This document shows positions 14,092 to 21,000 of a stretch of DNA of 21,000 bases, in pieces. Below the pieces are notes generated by a model. The model was not told the DNA's origin. It saw nothing but the letters and a program-made list of their open reading frames with translations, and made no database searches. Made by a program: the position numbers and the translations under genes. The number at the start of each line of letters is the position of its first letter. Within the stretch, counting starts at the first letter, position 1. This stretch comes from an uncultured Propionibacterium sp. (GTDB taxonomy: Bacteria; Actinomycetota; Actinomycetes; Propionibacteriales; Propionibacteriaceae): the NCBI GenBank assembly GCA_938036835.1, contig CALHWB010000030.1, positions 1 to 21,000 on the forward strand, written 5' to 3'.

Positions 14092-15230
14092 CAAACATCG
14101 TTATCTGGCTAACTCTGATCGTGGCTGTGCTGGCCAGTGGCTGCTCGGCCCATGATCGGCAGGCCGCGTCCAGCCCGACGCCGTCGGCCGCCACGGCCAC
14201 CTCGCCGACCGGTTCGCCGCCGGCCGCCAGCGGCTCGGCGACACCGAGCGTCACATCGCCCAGTCCGACGCCGAGCGCGTCCAGCCACATCGTGGCCACG
14301 CCCGATGACACCCGGCCCTTCAGCGAACCCAGGCCGCTGGCTCAGGATCTCACCTATGGCATGGAATCCCCGCTTGTCCGGGAGTTGCAGGTGCGTCTCA
14401 AGCAGGCCAGATATCTGGCGGTGCTCGATGTGACCGGTAAGTTCGGCGACCAGACGCAGTCTGCGGTCCTCGGTTTCCAGCGGGACAAGGGGTTGCCGAC
14501 GACCGGTGTCGTCGGCCAGCTGACCTGGGATGCGCTGCTGCCGATGACGCACGAACCGACCGCGGACGAACTGAACAACACCGACGTCGGTCCCTGGTAT
14601 ACCGGCCCCAGCCATCCCGGTTATGTGATGGAGATCCAGCACCGGCTCACCCAGATCGGGGGCTATTCCGGGCCGATCGATGGCGCCTACAACCAGCCCA
14701 CCCGGGATGCCATCTCGGCTTTCCGGGTTGGTGAGGGCCTGGCTGCCGGCGAGGTGATGGACGAGCGGGCCTGGAAGCGGCTGGTGGCCAAGTCGCGCAA
14801 TCCGCGCTATGCCGAACTGTTCACCGAGCCACCGCTCGATCTGGGATTGGCCCAGAACCTGGACCAGCGCTGTCTGACCGGCAGGGTGGTGTGCATCTCG
14901 AAGGAGCAGAAACTGCTCAGCCTGGTCGTGGATGGCCAGGTCCTGCTGACCAGGGAGTCCCGGTTCGCTCGGCCCGGCTATGACACCCCGGTCGGGGACT
15001 ACCGGGTGTGGCATATGGACAATGAGACGGTGTCGGTGATCTTCGGGGAGCGCACCCCGATGCCCTATGCCGTGTTCTTCAACCGCGATATCGCCATCCA
15101 CTTCTCCGACGACTTCGCCGACCGTGGCTATGACTCGGGCTCGCATGGTTGCTCTCAGCTCAGGGACTACCGGGCGGCCAAATGGCTGTATGAGCAGTTG
15201 GCGCTCGGCGACCGGGTCGTCGTCTACTGA
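14058..15230 (+). CDS. Lipoprotein L,D-transpeptidase with two peptidoglycan-binding domains
   Basis: A protein of about 390 residues. The N-terminus has a hydrophobic signal IVIWLTLIVAVLASGC with lipobox Cys29, so it should be lipid-anchored outside. A Ser/Thr/Pro/Ala linker (about 33-80) spans the wall. Two PG_binding_1 domains follow (about 100-158 and 190-250: ELQVRLKQA...LGFQRDKGLP and EIQHRLTQIGGYSGPIDGAY). A C-terminal YkuD catalytic domain carries His348 and SHGCSQLR, with nucleophile Cys365. It probably makes 3-3 cross-links in peptidoglycan. The usual SHGCIRL is SHGCSQL here, a mild variant. Start is uncertain: ATG 14058 has GAAGG seven bases before it, whereas GTG 14070 has a leaderless-type -10 box; the frame is open to 13938 but that would bury the signal peptide. 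Confidence 0.88.
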   Translation: MLGNVPPGSSRPNIVIWLTLIVAVLASGCSAHDRQAASSPTPSAATATSPTGSPPAASGSATPSVTSPSPTPSASSHIVATPDDTRPFSEPRPLAQDLTYGMESPLVRELQVRLKQARYLAVLDVTGKFGDQTQSAVLGFQRDKGLPTTGVVGQLTWDALLPMTHEPTADELNNTDVGPWYTGPSHPGYVMEIQHRLTQIGGYSGPIDGAYNQPTRDAISAFRVGEGLAAGEVMDERAWKRLVAKSRNPRYAELFTEPPLDLGLAQNLDQRCLTGRVVCISKEQKLLSLVVDGQVLLTRESRFARPGYDTPVGDYRVWHMDNETVSVIFGERTPMPYAVFFNRDIAIHFSDDFADRGYDSGSHGCSQLRDYRAAKWLYEQLALGDRVVVY

Positions 15231-15622
15231 TCCTGCCCGATACCGCCGGTATGCATCCCGGCCGGCCCATCTGGTGTCCCCCGTAACGCGTTCTGCTTGA
15301 TCCGGGCTGGGCCCGGTGGCCGGCGGTGGGATACCGGCCGGCTAGCGGGTGCGCGGCATCGTCCGGGATCGCGTGACCCGCCGGCCGACGGCTCTCGTAC
15401 CGGCCGGCGGGCAGGCCGACTTGGCGATGGCAATCCAAGACCCCCTGGCCCGGTTCGCCCGCCTGCCCCGGTGGGGAGCCGGTAACCGGGTGACGCCGAT
15501 CCGGGGTGGGCCAATTAGTCGCCAGGCTTTAGACGATATGCCGGGCTGACGATCGATTGGTCTGTTCGCCAACCATCGCCGGGCAATCGGGCCAAGCTTG
15601 GAATACCGGACAAGGAGGACCC
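15231..15622. other. Gene-free stretch between L,D-transpeptidase and rpiA
   Basis: Roughly 390 bases with no supported gene. The 13-base hairpin ATACC-GCC-GGTAT (15240-15252) begins 9 bases after the transpeptidase stop and may be part of a terminator. The rest is dense in CCGGCCGG words, with no clear promoter for rpiA; the more A/T-rich part at about 15510-15540 (CAATTAGTC...TTTAGACGATAT) is the likeliest place. Confidence 0.4.
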
Positions 15623-16318
15623 ATGGAACCGTTGACCCAGGATCAGCTCAAGGCCCAGGCCGGGCGAGCAGCCATTGCCCACGTCACCCCCGGCAGCGTC
15701 ATCGGAGTGGGGACCGGCTCAACGGTCCGGTATTTCATCGAGGCGCTGGGTGAGATGCCCGAACCGGTGGCCGGCGCGGTATCCAGTTCGACGCGTTCGA
15801 CCGCGCTGCTAACCGAGTTGGGCATTCCGGTGCTGGACGCCAACCAGGTCGAGCGGCTCGATATCTATGTCGATGGCGCCGATGAGATCGACCCGGATGG
15901 TTTCCTGATCAAGGGTGGGGGCGGCGCGCTCACGCGGGAGAAGATCGTGGCCGGGTTGGCTGAGCAGTTCGTATGCATCGTGGACGAGTCGAAATGCGTC
16001 GATACGCTGGGCACCTTTCCGCTGCCGGTCGAGGTGATCCCGATGGCGGCGACCGCCATCGCGGCCAGATTCGCCTCCGATCGGCTCGGTGCGCCCGGCG
16101 AGGCGGTGCTGCGCCGCAACCCGGACGGTTCGATCCACGTCACCGACAACGGCCAGCACATCCTGGACGTGCACGGGTTACGCATCGGCGATCCGCTGGC
16201 CGCCGAGCAGTTGATCAACAACTGGCCCGGGGTGGTGACGGTCGGCATCTTCGGCTTCCAGAAGGCCACCGTGCGGTTGCTGGGCACCCAGTCCGGGGTG
16301 CAGACCACCGTCTACTGA
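15623..16318 (+). CDS. rpiA: Ribose-5-phosphate isomerase A
   Basis: A 231-residue soluble enzyme that interconverts ribose 5-phosphate and ribulose 5-phosphate in the non-oxidative pentose phosphate pathway. Seen directly: phosphate loop GVGTGSTV (28-35), SSSTRS (54-59), DGADEID (84-90) and KGGGGALTREK (97-107). Catalytic residues of the family all fall in place: Asp84, Asp87, Lys97 and Glu106 (E. coli Asp81, Asp84, Lys94, Glu103). The end, GVQTTVY, is also typical. ATG 15623 has a strong ribosome site AAGGAGG (15613-15618) 4-5 bases away; the frame extends upstream without such support. It stands alone, followed by a hairpin and a tRNA gene on the other strand. Confidence 0.95.
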   Translation: MEPLTQDQLKAQAGRAAIAHVTPGSVIGVGTGSTVRYFIEALGEMPEPVAGAVSSSTRSTALLTELGIPVLDANQVERLDIYVDGADEIDPDGFLIKGGGGALTREKIVAGLAEQFVCIVDESKCVDTLGTFPLPVEVIPMAATAIAARFASDRLGAPGEAVLRRNPDGSIHVTDNGQHILDVHGLRIGDPLAAEQLINNWPGVVTVGIFGFQKATVRLLGTQSGVQTTVY

Positions 16319-16401
16319 ACCCGCAGGCCACGGCTGGCCGTCGCGGGCCTGGGCTGGGGACGCCCCGGGCCGTGCCGCCTGCCGGCCGATGCCGGCAAAC
16401 C

Positions 16402-16438
16402 AAAGGGCCTGGCCCCGAGGCGTGGTTCCAGACCCTTT
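16402..16438. terminator. Hairpin between rpiA and tRNA-Ser
   Basis: AAAGGG (16402-16407) pairs with CCCTTT (16433-16438), and inside it CTGG/CCAG extend the stem. It lies between two converging units, so it could terminate rpiA on the plus strand or the tRNA transcript on the minus strand, where GGTTTG follows. Confidence 0.45.
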
Positions 16439-16439
16439 C

Positions 16440-16455
16440 GATGCCCGCGGGCATC
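16440..16455. repeat. Perfect 16-base palindrome just past the tRNA-Ser 3' end
   Basis: GATGCCCGCGGGCATC reads the same on both strands. It lies 5 bases beyond the tRNA's last base and directly next to the AAAGGG/CCCTTT hairpin. It may be the tRNA terminator stem or a protein-binding site. Confidence 0.4.
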
Positions 16456-16459
16456 CCGG

Positions 16460-16544
16460 CGGAGGATACGGGATTTGAACCCGTGAGGGCGTGAACCCAA
16501 CTCGCTTTCCAAGCGAGCGCCATAGGCCGCTAGGCGAATCCTCC
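16460..16544 (-). tRNA. tRNA-Ser (anticodon GGA)
   Basis: The minus-strand sequence from 16544 to 16460 (85 bases) folds as a class II tRNA: acceptor GGAGGAT/ATCCTCC, anticodon arm CTCGC-TTGGAAA-GCGAG with anticodon GGA, a long variable arm, T-arm ACGGG-TTCAAAT-CCCGT and discriminator G. The anticodon reads UCC/UCU codons. The CCA end is not encoded (CCG follows). A TAGGAT hexamer (16552-16557, minus) lies 7 bases before the first base, so the RNA might start at or very near the mature 5' end. Confidence 0.95.
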
Positions 16545-16674
16545 GTGGGGCATCCTAGCGGCTGTCGCGCCCGGGGCGCCAGATCGCGATCGGACGTGCC
16601 GTCCGGTTCCGGGTTCGTTGTTCCGGCATCCGGTCCGGCTGTCTGGGGGCGGACATGCCTCCGACCTGCCGGGA

Positions 16675-16680
16675 TAGAAT
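16675..16680 (+). promoter_or_regulatory. -10 box of the first usp gene
   Basis: TAGAAT lies about 56 bases before the GTG. Its surroundings (GG-N-ATAGAAT-NN-GGC-NN-TCGC) recur before the second usp gene, which supports its use. No convincing -35 is present, so an alternative sigma factor or an activator may be required. Confidence 0.5.
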
Positions 16681-16735
16681 AAGGCCGTCGCTATCAGGAG
16701 TCTTGCGCGCAGGTGCGTGAGGTCAGGAGGTCAAC

Positions 16736-17680
16736 GTGGCTGACAAATACGAAACCAGGGGCCGTTGGGTGGTCGGCACCGATGGCTCGCTTCGCTCCGA
16801 GAAGGCCATCATGTGGGCGGCCAGGCACCTGTCCGAACGCAACGAGCCGGTGCCGTTGCTGATCATCCACGCGATCCCCGCGGTTCCGGTCCCCACCCGC
16901 AGCGAGGCCTTCGAGGCGCTTCAGCAGGGTACCGAATACCAGGAGATGGTGGATACCAAGGCCCACCGGATCGTGGCGGAGGTCGCCGAGCGGGTCCGTC
17001 AGCAGTTTCCCGGCCTGGTGGTGGAGACCGCGGTCGCCGCCGGGCACCCGGCCGATCTGCTGGCCCTGGCCGGCCGGGACGCCGACCAGGTGATCGTCGG
17101 GGCACGTGGCGTCGGCGCACCGGCCCTGGTGAAGATGCTGGGCGGGGTGACCGATCACGTGGTACGCACCGCGCAGGGATCGGTCGCGGTCGTCCCGGAT
17201 CAGGCGGAGGACCGGCCGGGTGCACCGGTCGTGGTCGGGCTGGACGATTCCCCGCAGGGCCGGCTCGCGATCGCCCGGGCCTTCCAGGCCGCTTCGCTGC
17301 GTGGCGTGCCACTGATCGCGATAACCGCCTGGGACTACGGTCCATACACTGCAACCGATGCCGAGGTGTGGGCCTACAGCATCAACGAGATGTCCGAGAT
17401 GATGACCAGTGCGGCCGAGGAACTCATCGCCAAGAAGGTTGCCGAGTTCCCCGACGTCGAGGTGACGATCAAGCCGGTGCGCGGGCGTCCCGAGAATGCC
17501 CTCATCGACGCCTCCCGGGAGGCCGGGCTGGTGGTGATCGGGTCGAAGGGCCGCGGCGGGTTCGCCAGTCTGCTGCTTGGTTCCACCAGCCGGCATGTGC
17601 TGCGCGAAGCCTTCTGCCCGGTCGTGGTGACCAGGGCGGTGGCCGGCTGGCAGGATCAGTCCGGCCGTAACGCGAACTAG
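16736..17680 (+). CDS. Universal stress protein, two Usp domains
   Basis: A 314-residue cytoplasmic protein made of two Usp (UspA-like) domains. Domain 1 starts WVVGTDGSLRSEKAIMWAAR (11-30); domain 2 starts APVVVGLDDSPQGRLAIARA (around 162) and ends with the classic ATP loop GSKGRGGFASLLLGSTSRHV. In domain 1 the matching loop is GARGVGAPALVKMLGGVTDH, where the G-S/T phosphate-binding end is G-G, so nucleotide binding there is doubtful. Such tandem Usps are common in actinobacteria and are linked to hypoxia, stationary phase and energy stress. GTG 16736 has a strong AGGAGG (16725-16730). A sister gene lies 192 bases downstream with the same promoter pattern. Confidence 0.92.
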   Translation: MADKYETRGRWVVGTDGSLRSEKAIMWAARHLSERNEPVPLLIIHAIPAVPVPTRSEAFEALQQGTEYQEMVDTKAHRIVAEVAERVRQQFPGLVVETAVAAGHPADLLALAGRDADQVIVGARGVGAPALVKMLGGVTDHVVRTAQGSVAVVPDQAEDRPGAPVVVGLDDSPQGRLAIARAFQAASLRGVPLIAITAWDYGPYTATDAEVWAYSINEMSEMMTSAAEELIAKKVAEFPDVEVTIKPVRGRPENALIDASREAGLVVIGSKGRGGFASLLLGSTSRHVLREAFCPVVVTRAVAGWQDQSGRNAN

Positions 17681-17700
17681 CCGAGCAGCGCAACCGGCCT

Positions 17701-17755
17701 ACTACCGGCCGGGACTTTGCCCGTCTCCGGGAGCTTCTCGGCCGGCCCTGGTAGT
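17701..17755 (+). terminator. Long hairpin after the first usp gene
   Basis: ACTACC (17701-17706) pairs with GGTAGT (17750-17755), and GGCCGG (17707-17712) pairs with CCGGCC (17742-17747), leaving a 2-base bulge and a ~29-base loop. It begins 20 bases after the stop codon. No U-run. Confidence 0.45.
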
Positions 17756-17811
17756 CGTACCGGCCGGGGCCGCAAATCCCGCAATGTGGCTTTGACCGCG
17801 GCGGATGGGCA

Positions 17812-17817
17812 TAGAAT
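17812..17817 (+). promoter_or_regulatory. -10 box of the second usp gene
   Basis: TAGAAT in the context GG-C-ATAGAAT-TG-GGC-AA-TCGC, matching the box before the first usp gene. TTGACC (17792-17797) is a fair -35 but at only 14 bases, so the spacing is unusual. The ATG is about 56 bases downstream, the same distance as in the first usp gene. Confidence 0.5.
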
Positions 17818-17872
17818 TGGGCAATCGCGGGTTGGCGTGGTGTTGGGGTCGGGCATCGGATGGTAGGAGGCC

Positions 17873-18775
17873 ATGATGACTGCCGAATTGCAAACCGCTG
17901 GCCGGATCGTGGTCGGCACCGATGGGTCGAACCGGGCCGGCAAGGCCGTCGACTGGGCTGCCGAGCAAGCGGCCGCCAGGGGGCTGCCGTTGCTGATCTT
18001 GCGGGTGGTCCCCGAACTGCCGCTGCCCGGGCGGACGGCGGCCGCAGCCGCGGTTCATCACGGCAGCGACTATCTGGCCGATTTCATGGCGGCGGCCCAG
18101 CGCCGGGTGGACGAGGCCGCCGACCGCGTCCGGGCCAGGTACCCCGATCTGGCGGTGACCGCACGGGTCGTGCAGGGCCACGACTCCAGCGTATTGGCCG
18201 CGGCCTCGCGGGATGCCGCTCAGGTGGTGGTGGGGGCGAGGGGCCAGAACGCCCCGCTCGCGGTGCGCCTGCTCGGTGGGGTAGCCGATGCGGTCACCGC
18301 GCATGCCCACGGCCCGGTGGCGGTGATCAGCGATTTCGCCGAGGACCGGCCCGATGCTCCGGTGGTCGTCGGCGTTGACGATTCGCCGGAGGCGCGTGCC
18401 GCCGCGCGGATCGCATTCGAGGCCGCCCGCCTGCGCAAGGTGCCGGTGCTGGCGATCCATGCCTGGGATTTCGGGCCCTATGACGCATTCGATGCCGACA
18501 TCTGGGAACGGTCGATGACCGAGATCACCGCCAGTTTCACCGCATTGGTCGAACGGGTGCTGACCGGACTGCGAACCGGATTTCCCGACGTCGAGGCGCG
18601 GATCAGCGTGGTGCGGGGCCGCCCCGATAATGCCATCGTGGCGGCCTCGAAGCAGGCCGGGCTGGTGGTGGTCGGTTCGCGTGGCCGGGGTGGTTTCGCC
18701 GGCCTGCTGCTCGGCTCCACCAGCCGGCATGTGCTGCGGGATGCCTTCGCCCCGGTCATCGTGACCCGCGCCTGA
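17873..18775 (+). CDS. Universal stress protein, two Usp domains (paralogue)
   Basis: A 300-residue tandem Usp protein clearly related to its upstream neighbour. Domain 1 begins RIVVGTDGSNRAGKAVDWAA, and domain 2 begins APVVVGVDDSPEARAAARIA and carries the full ATP loop GSRGRGGFAGLLLGSTSRHV near the C-terminus. As in the paralogue, the domain 1 loop is degenerate (GARGQNAPLAVRLLGGVADA). The shared WD-F/Y-GPYDA segment in domain 2 also links the two. AGGAGG (17865-17870) is 2 bases before ATG 17873 and 5 before ATG 17876, so the true start may be the second ATG (MTAELQTAG). Probably a gene duplication kept under the same control, with each copy transcribed from its own promoter. Confidence 0.92.
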   Translation: MMTAELQTAGRIVVGTDGSNRAGKAVDWAAEQAAARGLPLLILRVVPELPLPGRTAAAAAVHHGSDYLADFMAAAQRRVDEAADRVRARYPDLAVTARVVQGHDSSVLAAASRDAAQVVVGARGQNAPLAVRLLGGVADAVTAHAHGPVAVISDFAEDRPDAPVVVGVDDSPEARAAARIAFEAARLRKVPVLAIHAWDFGPYDAFDADIWERSMTEITASFTALVERVLTGLRTGFPDVEARISVVRGRPDNAIVAASKQAGLVVVGSRGRGGFAGLLLGSTSRHVLRDAFAPVIVTRA

Positions 18776-18859
18776 GGTCCGACCCCCGGGCGTTGGGTGC
18801 GCTGGTGCCCTCGGTCGGTTGTGGTTCCCGCCGGTTGGCTTTCGGATCGTGGCCGTGCG

Positions 18860-18865
18860 TACAAT
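18860..18865 (+). promoter_or_regulatory. -10 box of the SRP RNA gene
   Basis: TACAAT lies 8 bases before the inferred RNA start at 18874. GGCTTT (18837-18842) or TTGGCT (18835-18840) are possible weak -35 boxes. Confidence 0.55.
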
Positions 18866-18873
18866 GATCGTCA

Positions 18874-18961
18874 GGTCCCCTGCGCGGCGGTACCTCGCCC
18901 AACCCCCCCAGGGCCGGAAGGCAGCAAGGGTAAGCGAGCTCTTCCGGGTGCGCGGGGGGCC
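18874..18961 (+). ncRNA. ffs: Signal recognition particle RNA, small bacterial type (4.5S)
   Basis: The highly conserved apical loop CAGGGCCGGAAGGCAGCA is present at about 18909-18926, followed by AGGGTAAGC. The ends, GGTCCCCTGCGC (18874-18885) and GCGCGGGGGGCC (18950-18961), pair over 12 bases with two G-U pairs and close the hairpin, giving an ~88-base RNA. With Ffh it targets nascent membrane proteins. The gene lies just upstream of dnaX, a common order in actinobacteria. Exact ends could differ by a few bases. Confidence 0.93.
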
Positions 18962-19090
18962 CCGTTGCTTTCCGGCGCCGAGCGCTGCGCGACCGGTTTT
19001 CCCCCTACCGACGGTTGGGGGATCGGACGCGCGATCGAGGTCCTGGGTTGCCGGGTTCCGCTAGCTGTGCAATCCGTCGGCGGCTCGGCA

Positions 19091-19096
19091 TAGGCT
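19091..19096 (+). promoter_or_regulatory. -10 box for leaderless dnaX start
   Basis: TAGGCT is followed by six bases and GTG 19103. No ribosome site precedes this GTG, so a leaderless mRNA beginning at the start codon is likely. This supports translation of the unusual N-terminal extension. Confidence 0.45.
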
Positions 19097-19102
19097 TGAC
19101 GG

Positions 19103-20956
19103 GTGGACGACGCGTTGGATTTCGGCGAGCCCGATCTGGAAGCCGCCTCTGCGGCGGAGCCGCTGGACCGCCAGGACGGGCCGGGCCTATTCGACGTGCC
19201 GTTGCCCGGCCCCGAGCCGGCCTGCGATATCGCCGCAGCCAATGGTGAGATCGCCGATCGCCTGCCGGCGGCTGCCGACCGTCAGCCCCCAGCGGCTGAG
19301 CCCGGCAGGCCCAGGGCCAGGGATGGCCGGAAGGCGCCAAGGACAACCCGGGCTCCGCGTGGCACCCGGCGGCAGGCGGCCGCCAAGAAAGCCGGTGAGC
19401 CGGCCGCCGGCAGCGATGCCGGGCCGGCGGCCGCCACCATCCCGGCCGCCGCGGGCGAGGAGCCGCAGCAGCCGGTGCCTGCCGAGAACCCTGCGCCGCC
19501 CGATTCGCCGGCCGGTGGGGATGGGCCGCCGGTTGCCGGAAATCCCACATCGACCGCGGAGGCACCGGGCTCGCCCGAGTCCCCGGCTGCCGGGCAGGAC
19601 CCGCCCGGACAGCGCCCGGCCATGCCATTGGCGCTTTATCGCCGTTATCGCCCCGATACCTTCGCCGAGGTGATCGGTCAGGAACACGTGACCGAACCGT
19701 TGTGCCGGGCGATAGCGAACAACAAGGTGAATCACGCCTATCTGTTCAGCGGCCCCCGGGGTTGCGGCAAGACGACCAGCGCCAGGATCCTGGCCCGTTG
19801 CCTGAACTGTGCCGAGGGCCCCACCCCGACCCCCTGTGGGGTTTGCGATTCCTGCCGCGCGTTGGCCACCGGCGGGCCGGGGAGCATCGATGTGATCGAG
19901 ATCGATGCCGCCTCCCATGGCCGGGTGGACGATGCCCGGGAACTGCGCGAGGGGGTCTACTTCGCGCCGGTCTCTTCCCGCTACAAGATCTACATCATCG
20001 ATGAGGCCCACATGGTGACCAAGGAGGGTTTCAATGCCCTGCTCAAGGTCGTGGAGGAACCCCCGGAGCATGTGAAGTTCATCTTCGCGACCACCGAACC
20101 CGATAAGGTCATCGGCACCATCAAGTCGCGGACGCATCACTATCCCTTCCGGCTGGTGCCGCCCCGCACCCTGATCGACTATCTGGAACGGATCTGCGCC
20201 GAGGAGGGGGTTGAGGTCGAGCGCGGCGTGTTGCCCCTGGTGGTGCGGGCGGGGGCCGGCTCGGTGCGCGATTCGTTGTCGGTGCTGGACCAGTTGCTGG
20301 GTGCGGCCAGCCGGCAACTGGTCGGCTATGCCCATGCCGCCGCGCTGCTTGGCTACACCCCGGATGCCCTGCTCGACGAGATCGTGGACGCCTTCGCGGC
20401 CGGGGACGGCAGGGGAGTGTTCGCGACCATCGACAAGGTGATCGAGGTCGGCCAGGATCCCCGAAGGTTCGCCGAGGACCTGTTGACCCGGATCCGGGAT
20501 CTGGTGATCGTGGCCCAGGTGCCCGATGCCATCGGCTCGGGATTGATCGAGGTGGCTGACGATCAGGCCGAGCGGCTCACCGCGCAGGCGGCGGCATTGG
20601 GCGCTGGGGAACTGACTCGCGCAGCGGAGGTCATCGCCACCGGGCTGGTGGCGATGCGGGGCACGACCGCGCCCCGGCTGCACCTGGAATTGATCTGTGC
20701 CCGGGTGTTGCTGCCCACCGCCGACCGGGACGGCCGGGGCCTGCATGCCAGACTCGATCGGTTGGAACGCCGACTGGACATGCCCGGTCTGTTGCCGGGG
20801 CGCGGCCGGCCCGAGGCCCCGGCCCCTCGCGACTGGGACGACGACCCGGAGGCGACCGGCCGGCACGATCCGGTGTCCCGGGGCGTCGCCCCGGGGCGTC
20901 CGGGATCCGGTCAGGCGGACGAACGGTTCGCGGGCGGTCAGCCTAGTCTCAAATAG
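19103..20956 (+). CDS. dnaX: DNA polymerase III subunit gamma/tau, with N-terminal extension
   Basis: A 617-residue clamp-loader ATPase. The conserved part begins at Met174, MPLALYRRYRPDTFAEVIGQ. It has Walker A GPRGCGKTT (217-225), zinc cysteines 236, 245, 248 and 251, Walker B IIDEAH (298-303), sensor FATTEP and GSVRDSLSVLDQ. Domain III ends near residue 550 (RLDRLERRL), followed by a ~65-residue disordered tail, so the tau-type C-terminal domain that binds DnaE and DnaB is missing. In front of Met174 lies a 173-residue extension rich in Pro, Ala, Gly and Glu, beginning MDDALDFGEPDLEAAS. Its codon use matches the gene and there are no stops; a leaderless promoter at 19091 supports GTG 19103. 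If the extension is not translated, the start would be ATG 19622, which lacks a clear ribosome site. Confidence 0.93.
   Translation: MDDALDFGEPDLEAASAAEPLDRQDGPGLFDVPLPGPEPACDIAAANGEIADRLPAAADRQPPAAEPGRPRARDGRKAPRTTRAPRGTRRQAAAKKAGEPAAGSDAGPAAATIPAAAGEEPQQPVPAENPAPPDSPAGGDGPPVAGNPTSTAEAPGSPESPAAGQDPPGQRPAMPLALYRRYRPDTFAEVIGQEHVTEPLCRAIANNKVNHAYLFSGPRGCGKTTSARILARCLNCAEGPTPTPCGVCDSCRALATGGPGSIDVIEIDAASHGRVDDARELREGVYFAPVSSRYKIYIIDEAHMVTKEGFNALLKVVEEPPEHVKFIFATTEPDKVIGTIKSRTHHYPFRLVPPRTLIDYLERICAEEGVEVERGVLPLVVRAGAGSVRDSLSVLDQLLGAASRQLVGYAHAAALLGYTPDALLDEIVDAFAAGDGRGVFATIDKVIEVGQDPRRFAEDLLTRIRDLVIVAQVPDAIGSGLIEVADDQAERLTAQAAALGAGELTRAAEVIATGLVAMRGTTAPRLHLELICARVLLPTADRDGRGLHARLDRLERRLDMPGLLPGRGRPEAPAPRDWDDDPEATGRHDPVSRGVAPGRPGSGQADERFAGGQPSLK
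20877..20895 (+). repeat. Strong hairpin inside the 3' end of dnaX
   Basis: CCCGGGGC-GTC-GCCCCGGG forms an 8-base-pair stem with a 3-base loop, 61 bases before the dnaX stop. No slippery A-run precedes it, so a frameshift signal as in E. coli dnaX is not supported. It may be a chance of GC-rich coding or an intragenic attenuator. Confidence 0.35.
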
Positions 20957-21000
20957 AGAAAGCATCCGCCGCCGTCATTGACGCCACCATTATTCAGACC

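Noticed and set aside
20877..20960. Programmed frameshift in dnaX producing gamma and tau
   Set aside because: There is a hairpin but no slippery A-run, and no other frame continues into a tau-like domain before stops in all frames.
19187..20965. A 592-codon minus-strand open frame
   Set aside because: It mirrors dnaX and has no motif of its own.

Overview
The window looks like chromosome from a high-GC actinobacterium, most likely Propionibacteriaceae. Three things point there: strong G/C third-position bias, TANNNT-type -10 boxes with several apparently leaderless starts, and a ~1130-residue protein that I recognise as the pyrophosphate-dependent PEP carboxykinase typical of propionic acid bacteria. 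No species can be named from the sequence alone.

Layout. 1-5003 (minus strand): the start of a Pro/Ala-rich protein running off the left edge, the PPi-type PEP carboxykinase, a ~620 bp gap with a strong hairpin and a tRNA-like sequence, and a DinB/maleylpyruvate-isomerase-like protein. 5004-8217 is accessory DNA. It opens with a hix/res-like palindromic site, followed by three translationally overlapping genes: a small putative antitoxin, an AbiEii-like nucleotidyltransferase and a serine recombinase. A compound hairpin comes next, then a clearly lower-GC stretch (about 7020-8195) of decayed or frameshifted genes that I cannot name. 8545-12333 (plus): a small four-helix membrane protein (DUF6394-like) next to a K+ channel with two RCK/TrkA-N domains, then a TauE/SafE permease and a DUF2461 protein. 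12383-13909 (minus): a cytoplasmic GH13 alpha-glucan hydrolase. 14058-16318 (plus): a lipoprotein L,D-transpeptidase with two peptidoglycan-binding domains, and rpiA. 16460-16544 (minus): tRNA-Ser(GGA). 16736-18775 (plus): two tandem-domain universal stress proteins with matching promoter sequences. 18874-18961: the small SRP RNA. 19103-20956: dnaX with an unusual N-terminal extension and no tau-type C-terminal domain.

How the genes relate. Core metabolism is represented by PPi-PEPCK (PEP/oxaloacetate interconversion), RpiA (pentose phosphates) and the GH13 enzyme (alpha-glucans). The channel and DUF6394-like pair probably work together in ion homeostasis. The two Usp genes probably share control. 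The SRP RNA-dnaX order is a common housekeeping arrangement.

The best candidate for something new is 5084-6717: an AbiE-like toxin/antitoxin pair coupled to a Hin/resolvase-type recombinase. Its DRLxR motif lacks the second arginine, and a hix-like inverted repeat lies in front of the operon. This may be a recombinase reused as regulator or switch of a defence cassette. That is inference and needs comparison and experiment.
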